From Syntrophobacteria bacterium (GTDB lineage Bacteria; Desulfobacterota; DSWW01), in NCBI GenBank assembly GCA_030145435.1, contig JAQYVQ010000620.1, positions 1-18,873 on the forward strand: 18,873 nucleotides of DNA, read 5' to 3'. Below the pieces are notes generated by a model. That model was not told the DNA's origin and did no database searches. It saw only the letters and a program-made list of their open reading frames with translations. Positions 14,003 through 18,873 of this stretch are shown here, piece after piece; the stretch's first letter is position 1, and every line of letters starts with the position of its first letter. Both the position numbers and the translations under genes were made by a program.

Positions 14003-15547
14003 TTATTCATCCTTTTCTATGATATCCATTGCAGCCTTTATTCCATCCGCTCCGCTTGACATGATGCCTCCAGCATAACCGCTGCCTTCCCCAACGACAT
14101 AAAGGTTTTCAAAGCCGGCACAAAGACGGTTCTTTTCCCGTTCCACCCGGATAGGGGATGAGGTCTTGCTCTCGAGCCCCATGGTGATCCCGGTTTCGAA
14201 TCCCCTCAGACTTCTTGTGAAGTCCTTGAGCCCTTCGCGGATAGAACGGCTCACTTCACGGGGGAGGAGATCCCACAGGCGTGCGGGCTTCAAGCCCAGG
14301 GAATAGCTCGAGTCCGCAGCTGCGGACGGCTCCGTTTTGTCGGTGAAATTCTGTATGGTGCAGAACGGCGCCGCGAAGCCACCTGAAAACCTGTGAAAAT
14401 CCTCTTCAAGGCCTCCCAGCCAGTCAAGAGCTTGCAGCGGTGTTGTCTCGCCTCCGACAAGTTGATCCGGGTTGACTCCAGCCACGCAGGCGGCATTTGC
14501 GTATTTTCCGTTCCTCTTATACCGGCTCATTCCATTTACGATGTTCCTGTTCTCATATGCGGATGCCTGCACGACACTTCCACCCGGGCACATGCAAAAG
14601 GTATAGACCGGGTGAACACCGTCTCCTTTTGATGTGAGACGGTATTCGGCAGCCTTTACCCCCGGCAGGCTTTCCCGACCCCATTGCATTCGGTTGATAA
14701 GTTCCTGAGGGTGCTCCAACCTGCAGCCGATCGCAAAATCCTTCGTTCGAAATAAAACGCCTCTTCTGATCAACATTCGATAGGTATCAAAGGCGGAGTG
14801 CCCCGGGGCAACAATGAAATGATCGGCTTCCATTCCACCGAAAGGCGTCGAGGCTCCGATCACTTTTCTGTTCTTGATCTTGAGATCTTCGAGAGGCGTC
14901 TCAAAGAGCATGGTTCCGCCGATGGCCTGGAATTCCTCTCGCAGATTTCCCACGATCTTCTTGAGGCGATCACTTCCCAGGTGTGGGTGCGCCATGTATC
15001 CGACTTCTTCCGGAGCCCCGGCTCCAATGTAGCTGGAGAGGATGAATCGCCTTTCCTTCGGCATATGTTTGGATCTCGAGGTGAGCTTCCCATCCGAAAA
15101 GGTGCCGGCGCCGCCCTCACCAAAAGCATAATTGGCGATTGGGTTGAATTCGCCGGTTTCTTCAAGGGCCTTGATTCGTTCCGCCCTCTTCTTTACCTCG
15201 GAACCTCTTTCGATCAGCGTCGTATCGAACCCTGCTTTTTGCAGGACGAAGGCTGAAAAGAACCCGGCAGGGCCGCTTCCGACAACGACCACCTTCTTTT
15301 TTCGCTTTCGATACGCTATGACGAGAGAGGGGGAGGGGATCGGATCGTTTCCCTTGATTTCTCCTGACAGGACAGAAACGCGGACCTCCCAGTGGATGCT
15401 GTCTTTCTTCCTGGCGTCCAGGCTCTTTCTTTCAATTTGATATGAAAAATCCCTCGTATGGATCTCTCTTTGGATTCTTCTTCGAAGCTGGTCCTCTTCA
15501 TAATCAGTGGGCAACTTCAATGTAAGGCTCTTGTATCCCATACTCAT
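14003..15547 (-). CDS. FAD-dependent dehydrogenase, COG2509-type (HI0933-like)
   Basis: This 514-residue flavoprotein has an N-terminal ~80-residue extension rich in charged helices (DYEEDQLRRRIQREI). The FAD Rossmann motif VVVVGSGPAGFFSAF (G90/G92/G95) and E113 follow. The C-terminal FAD motif is LYVVGEGSGYAGGIMSSGADG near residue 480. This matches the uncharacterised FAD-dependent dehydrogenase family COG2509. An FCMCPGGSVVQA segment in the middle is also characteristic. The ATG follows the upstream ferredoxin-subunit stop with no gap; a second ATG two codons in (15541) has a better-spaced GAGGGA and may be the true start. It replaces the membrane anchor expected in a DmsABC operon, so it may link the molybdoenzyme to a soluble donor or acceptor (inference). 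Confidence 0.85.
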   Translation of the reverse strand: MSMGYKSLTLKLPTDYEEDQLRRRIQREIHTRDFSYQIERKSLDARKKDSIHWEVRVSVLSGEIKGNDPIPSPSLVIAYRKRKKKVVVVGSGPAGFFSAFVLQKAGFDTTLIERGSEVKKRAERIKALEETGEFNPIANYAFGEGGAGTFSDGKLTSRSKHMPKERRFILSSYIGAGAPEEVGYMAHPHLGSDRLKKIVGNLREEFQAIGGTMLFETPLEDLKIKNRKVIGASTPFGGMEADHFIVAPGHSAFDTYRMLIRRGVLFRTKDFAIGCRLEHPQELINRMQWGRESLPGVKAAEYRLTSKGDGVHPVYTFCMCPGGSVVQASAYENRNIVNGMSRYKRNGKYANAACVAGVNPDQLVGGETTPLQALDWLGGLEEDFHRFSGGFAAPFCTIQNFTDKTEPSAAADSSYSLGLKPARLWDLLPREVSRSIREGLKDFTRSLRGFETGITMGLESKTSSPIRVEREKNRLCAGFENLYVVGEGSGYAGGIMSSGADGIKAAMDIIEKDE

Positions 15548-16291
15548 CTATCCCTCGTCATTTCTCGTGCAACGCAAGAGATCCTTGGCTGACCGGTGCT
15601 TGATCCTGAGGTTGTTTCGGCCCACGAGACCTTCAGAGATCTCCGTTACGTCAGACAAGGAGGTGAAGATGGTCGGCAGGGGGTCTCGTTTCATGAAGAG
15701 CCCGAGAGCCTTTTCGGAATCGTAAGGGACGAGCCGGCGCTTTTCCCGGCGGGCCTTGAACACGATACAGGGACTGGTGGCCTGGCTGTCGGGCAGATCT
15801 TCCAGATCCCGCTCCTTGCCGTAGACCTTGGCCAGATCATCCAGCGGGCCGAAATCCAGAGCCCTCAGGGGACAAGCGATGACGCAGATCGGTTTTTCGC
15901 CCACCAGGAGCCGGTCAATGCAAAGGGTGCACTTTCGGGCCCTCACGCCCAGTTCATCGCTCTCGAAGACAGGGGCTCCGTAAGGACAGGCGTCATAGCA
16001 CAGGCGGCATCCGTCGCACTTCTCTCTGTTGATGAGGACAGCACCGTATGCGGGTTCCTTGTAGATCGCCTCTGAAGGGCAAGCATCCGCGCAGACCGGT
16101 TTCTCGCAGTGGTAGCAGGGAATCCACTGCGTGTGGAGCCGGACGTCGGGGAAGGAACCCTTCTCGTACTGGTAGATTCTCAGGTACTTGAGGGGTCCCG
16201 GGGGAAGGGCGTAGTAGTTCTTGCAGGCCACAGAACAGGTCTGGCACCCCGTGCAGCGGCTCTGGTCAAAGAAGAAGCCGTGTTGCGTCAT
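15548..16291 (-). CDS. DmsB-like four-cluster ferredoxin subunit
   Basis: The 247-residue protein has four cysteine quartets typical of DmsB/NrfC electron-transfer subunits: C13/C16/C19/C23, C59/C62/C67/C71, C92/C95/C98/C102 and C121/C124/C136/C140. All four look complete, so four [4Fe-4S] clusters are expected. It should relay electrons to or from the molybdoenzyme encoded just upstream, whose stop overlaps this ATG (ATGA). No Tat signal is present in either subunit, which suggests a cytoplasmic complex. The 100-residue tail after the last cluster is basic, contains LVPYDSEKALGLFMKRDPL, and shows no membrane helix. Confidence 0.9.
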   Translation of the reverse strand: MTQHGFFFDQSRCTGCQTCSVACKNYYALPPGPLKYLRIYQYEKGSFPDVRLHTQWIPCYHCEKPVCADACPSEAIYKEPAYGAVLINREKCDGCRLCYDACPYGAPVFESDELGVRARKCTLCIDRLLVGEKPICVIACPLRALDFGPLDDLAKVYGKERDLEDLPDSQATSPCIVFKARREKRRLVPYDSEKALGLFMKRDPLPTIFTSLSDVTEISEGLVGRNNLRIKHRSAKDLLRCTRNDEG

Positions 16292-18774
16292 TCCCCGTCC
16301 CCCAGTTTCTCAACCTGGACGAGCCCCTTGCAGGGAAATGTTCCCACAACCGTGTCCGGCAATTCCTCTCCGTGGGTGAAGAGGTTGGGGGCCCCTCGAT
16401 TGTCGATACCGTCGGGCATCAACTCGGTCTTTTCTTTCTTCGGAACGTACCAGCCCCCGTGGTGGATGACCACCGTGCCGGGGACAATTCTCGACGTTAC
16501 ATAGGCAGGGCCGACCATTTCCCCTATGTCGCTGTAGACCCTGACCCGATCGTTGTCCTTCACGCCCCTGCTTTTTGCATCCGCCACGTTCATCCACACC
16601 GCGTGGCGGTAGCAGTCGGTTCTGAGCCATATGTTGTTGTCGAGCCAGGAGTGGACCCGGTAGTAGGAGTGGGGAGACGACATGAGCAGGGGATACTTCT
16701 TCGTGTCCTCGCTGAAGAATGTATCCCGGCCCCCCCTGGTCATCTGGGCCATGGGCGGGAGGTTCCCTCCGCCGTAACATCTCCCGGTGCCGGGGGGGAC
16801 TTCGTTGTGTTTCAGGTATTCCGGCCCCTTTGCCAGAGCCTTGGAGTAGAATTCGATCTTTCCCGAAGTCGTGCCCTCGAAGGGGTTCTCGCCCGCCTCC
16901 ACATGGTGTTTCAGGGGATAATAGGGCTCCCCCTCCATGGGAAAGCGGAATACGGGTCTCTTCTGAAAGGTTTCCCAGCCGGGCGGGTCGAGTGGGGCAA
17001 TGTCCTTTCTCCCTGCCCATTGCTCGTAAGCCTCCTTATAGAGAGCTTCGACGGTCTCGTCCCAATCCTCGTCGGCCGTATGCGCCATGCGGGGGTTGTA
17101 CATTTCGACCAGGCCAAGACGTTTTGCGATCTGGGTCCAGACCCAGTCGTTCGGTTTGACCTCGCCCGGTGGGTCGACACACTTCTGGCGATAGACGAAG
17201 TGACTGCCAAGGTTCAGAGTGGTGGTGAACAAGGGCCAGTGCAAACCGCATCCGCCGTTTCTCCCCTCGTAGGCGCTGTAGATTTGAGGAAGGAGGATAT
17301 CCGCATACCGTGCGGCGGGGGCATCGGCGTACTGGGCGAACACCAGGGTAAAGGCCACCTTCTTCATGGCCCGGATGGTCTGGTTCATGTTCGGCAGGTT
17401 GTTTACGTGATCGTTCGACTCCAGGATCACCAATTGGATGTTCGGGGCCGGGTTCTCCGCCTTATTGCCGATGGAGCTGTTGAACTCTTCCTCGCTGATT
17501 TCCCCCCTGTCCAGCTTCTCCCGCAAATCAACAGCCTTTGGCCATTTGTACATGGCCATGAGCACCGGCGCCCGGTAGGTCCTTCGCTGCTGCTGCCAAT
17601 CCACCCGCGGCAGCGACCCGCCGAGCCTTCCCCACCAGAGCCCGGTCTCGACGGCCGCCGTCCCTCCGGGGATGAAGGTGTTTCCGGTCAAGGCCTGGAG
17701 GTACATGCTCGCCCTTGCCGGGTTCTCCCCGAAGAACTGACGGCCCATGGAGAGGGACACGTTCAGGTTGACAGGCTTGCTCTTCGCATAGAGCCTGGCA
17801 AACCCTTCGATGGTTTCCGCCGGAACGCCGCACAGGGTCTCCGCCCACTGCGGGGTCTTGTCGACGCCATCCTCGGTGCCCAGAACATAGGCCTTCCATT
17901 TCTCGAGGCCTTCGGGTTCCACCCATTCTTCGACGAAGTCCTTGTCGCAGAGGTCTTCCTTGAACCACACGTTGGCCATGGCAATCATCATGGCCACGTC
18001 TGTGGTCGGACGAATCGGGATCCACTGGTCTGCCAGGACCTCGACAGAGGGTGTGTAGCGGGGCTCGATGCAGATGATCGGGATGCCCCGTTCCTTGGCC
18101 TGCAGCAGATTGTGGCTTACCCTGCTGCTCATGAGTGAAACAGGATTGAACCCCCAGAGGACGATCAGCTTTGCGTTGAAGATGTTGGTTTCGTCTTGGG
18201 TGAATGCGTAGTGACCCAGGCTGATCATCCCATCGGCGATGTCTCTGCCGTACACCCAGTTCTGCGGTTCCTGGAAGCCGTTTGCAGAGTGTGCGCCCCA
18301 CGCTGCGACCCCGGCGCCAAACCAGCGGGAAAGGGGGAAACTGCACCAGCCCATGTAGCTGTAAGGTTGGTGCAGGATCGAATGGGGCCCGTACTGTTCC
18401 TTCACTTCGACGAGCTTGGCCGCGATGGTGTCGAGCGCTTCATCCCAGGAGATTCTCTCGAATTTTCCTTCACCCCGATTGCCGACACGCTTCATCGGGT
18501 AGATCACCCGGCGGGGGTCGTCGAGGGCGTGCGCCATGGCGTAACCCTTGGGGCAGGGACGGTATTGGACCATCGACGTGCTCGACAGCTCGTCGGGCCC
18601 GTGTTCGCCTTCCCTTGCGGTGCCGGGATGGATCGTGTCATCCGGTTCTACGGACACGACTCGTCCGTCCCGGACCCGCACCTTGAGGACACACTGGTCG
18701 AAGCAGTGGAAGCCGCACGAGGTATACCGGACGACATCGTTTCCCTGACGGTCTTGGGGGACGTCCCGGGACAC
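16288..18774 (-). CDS. DmsA-like molybdopterin oxidoreductase catalytic subunit
   Basis: This 828-residue DMSO reductase superfamily protein has an N-terminal [4Fe-4S] motif CGFHCFDQC (CxxxCxxxC as in DmsA), with the fourth Cys at RPCPKG. It continues with YPMKRVGNRGEGKFERISWDEALD, typical of the DmsA branch, and ends with a molybdopterin-dinucleotide-binding domain (GVKDNDRVRVYSDIGEMVGPA, VVIHHGGWY). No twin-arginine signal precedes the cluster, so it is probably cytoplasmic. I cannot see the usual DmsA-type Ser ligand at the expected site (NWVYGRDIADG), so the metal ligand and reaction are uncertain. The start is GTG 18774 with AAGGA seven bases upstream. The end overlaps the ferredoxin subunit by four bases. 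The downstream crotonase and hydrolase suggest a role in metabolism of a CoA-linked or esterified compound rather than respiration of DMSO (inference). Confidence 0.9.
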   Translation of the reverse strand: MSRDVPQDRQGNDVVRYTSCGFHCFDQCVLKVRVRDGRVVSVEPDDTIHPGTAREGEHGPDELSSTSMVQYRPCPKGYAMAHALDDPRRVIYPMKRVGNRGEGKFERISWDEALDTIAAKLVEVKEQYGPHSILHQPYSYMGWCSFPLSRWFGAGVAAWGAHSANGFQEPQNWVYGRDIADGMISLGHYAFTQDETNIFNAKLIVLWGFNPVSLMSSRVSHNLLQAKERGIPIICIEPRYTPSVEVLADQWIPIRPTTDVAMMIAMANVWFKEDLCDKDFVEEWVEPEGLEKWKAYVLGTEDGVDKTPQWAETLCGVPAETIEGFARLYAKSKPVNLNVSLSMGRQFFGENPARASMYLQALTGNTFIPGGTAAVETGLWWGRLGGSLPRVDWQQQRRTYRAPVLMAMYKWPKAVDLREKLDRGEISEEEFNSSIGNKAENPAPNIQLVILESNDHVNNLPNMNQTIRAMKKVAFTLVFAQYADAPAARYADILLPQIYSAYEGRNGGCGLHWPLFTTTLNLGSHFVYRQKCVDPPGEVKPNDWVWTQIAKRLGLVEMYNPRMAHTADEDWDETVEALYKEAYEQWAGRKDIAPLDPPGWETFQKRPVFRFPMEGEPYYPLKHHVEAGENPFEGTTSGKIEFYSKALAKGPEYLKHNEVPPGTGRCYGGGNLPPMAQMTRGGRDTFFSEDTKKYPLLMSSPHSYYRVHSWLDNNIWLRTDCYRHAVWMNVADAKSRGVKDNDRVRVYSDIGEMVGPAYVTSRIVPGTVVIHHGGWYVPKKEKTELMPDGIDNRGAPNLFTHGEELPDTVVGTFPCKGLVQVEKLGDGE

Positions 18775-18790
18775 GGATCTTTCCTTCTTC

Positions 18791-18873
18791 TCAGTTCGTA
18801 CGGGTATAGACGTTTACGGGAATAGCGGTCTGGAGGGCAAGGCCGGTGACCGGGTCGTATCGATAATCGTCCG
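18791..18873 (-). CDS. C-terminal end of an unidentified upstream protein
   Basis: Only the last 26 codons are in the window, ending in DPVTGLALQTAIPVNVYTRTN and a TGA stop 16 bases before the molybdoenzyme start. The short spacing suggests an operon. The ending has some similarity to molybdopterin-oxidoreductase C-termini, but too little is visible to identify it. Confidence 0.45.
   Translation of the reverse strand, partial: DDYRYDPVTGLALQTAIPVNVYTRTN

Noticed and set aside
16372..18138. 588-codon open frame on the plus strand
   Set aside because: It is antisense to the DmsA-like gene in a GC-rich region; its translation has no recognisable domain, while the minus-strand frame matches a known family throughout.

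Overview
The window reads as a gene-dense chromosomal stretch of an anaerobic, fairly high-GC bacterium. Several things suggest a deltaproteobacterial (Desulfobacterota-like) anaerobe: the number of [4Fe-4S] proteins, a DmsA/DmsB-type molybdoenzyme pair, ferredoxin-nitroreductases, an SCP2-domain iron-sulfur flavoprotein and an apparent selenoprotein. This is inference from gene content; no rRNA, tRNA or other phylogenetic marker is present. I see no CRISPR array, insertion sequence or attachment site.

Layout. (1) 1-1911, minus: a periplasmic parvulin-like protein and a HupE/UreJ-type membrane protein overlap by ATGA; the HupE gene runs off the left edge. (2) 2049-4689, plus: an iron-sulfur flavoprotein fused to an SCP2 lipid-binding domain, followed one base later by a CrtI-like FAD oxidoreductase. 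(3) 4706-6854: a ferredoxin-nitroreductase (minus) and a cysteine-rich winged-helix/[4Fe-4S] protein (plus), divergent from a region with two overlapping candidate promoters. (4) 6870-7640, minus: an SDR oxidoreductase. (5) 7847-11889, plus: a four-gene run. It contains a CMD/AhpD-like domain with an in-frame UGA at the second redox position (C-x-x-U-x-x-x-H) fused to an ICMT-type membrane methyltransferase domain, a second copy of the winged-helix/Fe-S protein, a second ferredoxin-nitroreductase, and an EFR1-type flavodoxin-ferredoxin. (6) 11968-18774, minus: a tight operon of DmsA-like molybdoenzyme, four-cluster ferredoxin subunit, FAD-dependent dehydrogenase (COG2509 type), serine hydrolase and crotonase-family protein. 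The 3' end of one more upstream gene lies at the right edge.

The most notable item is the gene at 7847-8839. Read with a normal stop it would be a 55-codon fragment followed by an unrelated 251-codon ORF. Read with UGA as selenocysteine it is one intact 330-residue protein. The UGA falls where the second catalytic cysteine of AhpD/CMD proteins belongs. It is followed 21 nt later by a perfect 7-bp hairpin whose loop region (GCAGGTCTGC) matches what I remember of the E. coli fdhF SECIS apex. The fusion to an ICMT domain and the operon with a duplicated Fe-S/nitroreductase module make this a candidate undescribed redox system. A plausible model is electrons passing from ferredoxin-like carriers through the Fe-S proteins and flavin reductases to an oxidised thiol/selenol or lipid substrate at the membrane. 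The substrate cannot be read from the sequence.
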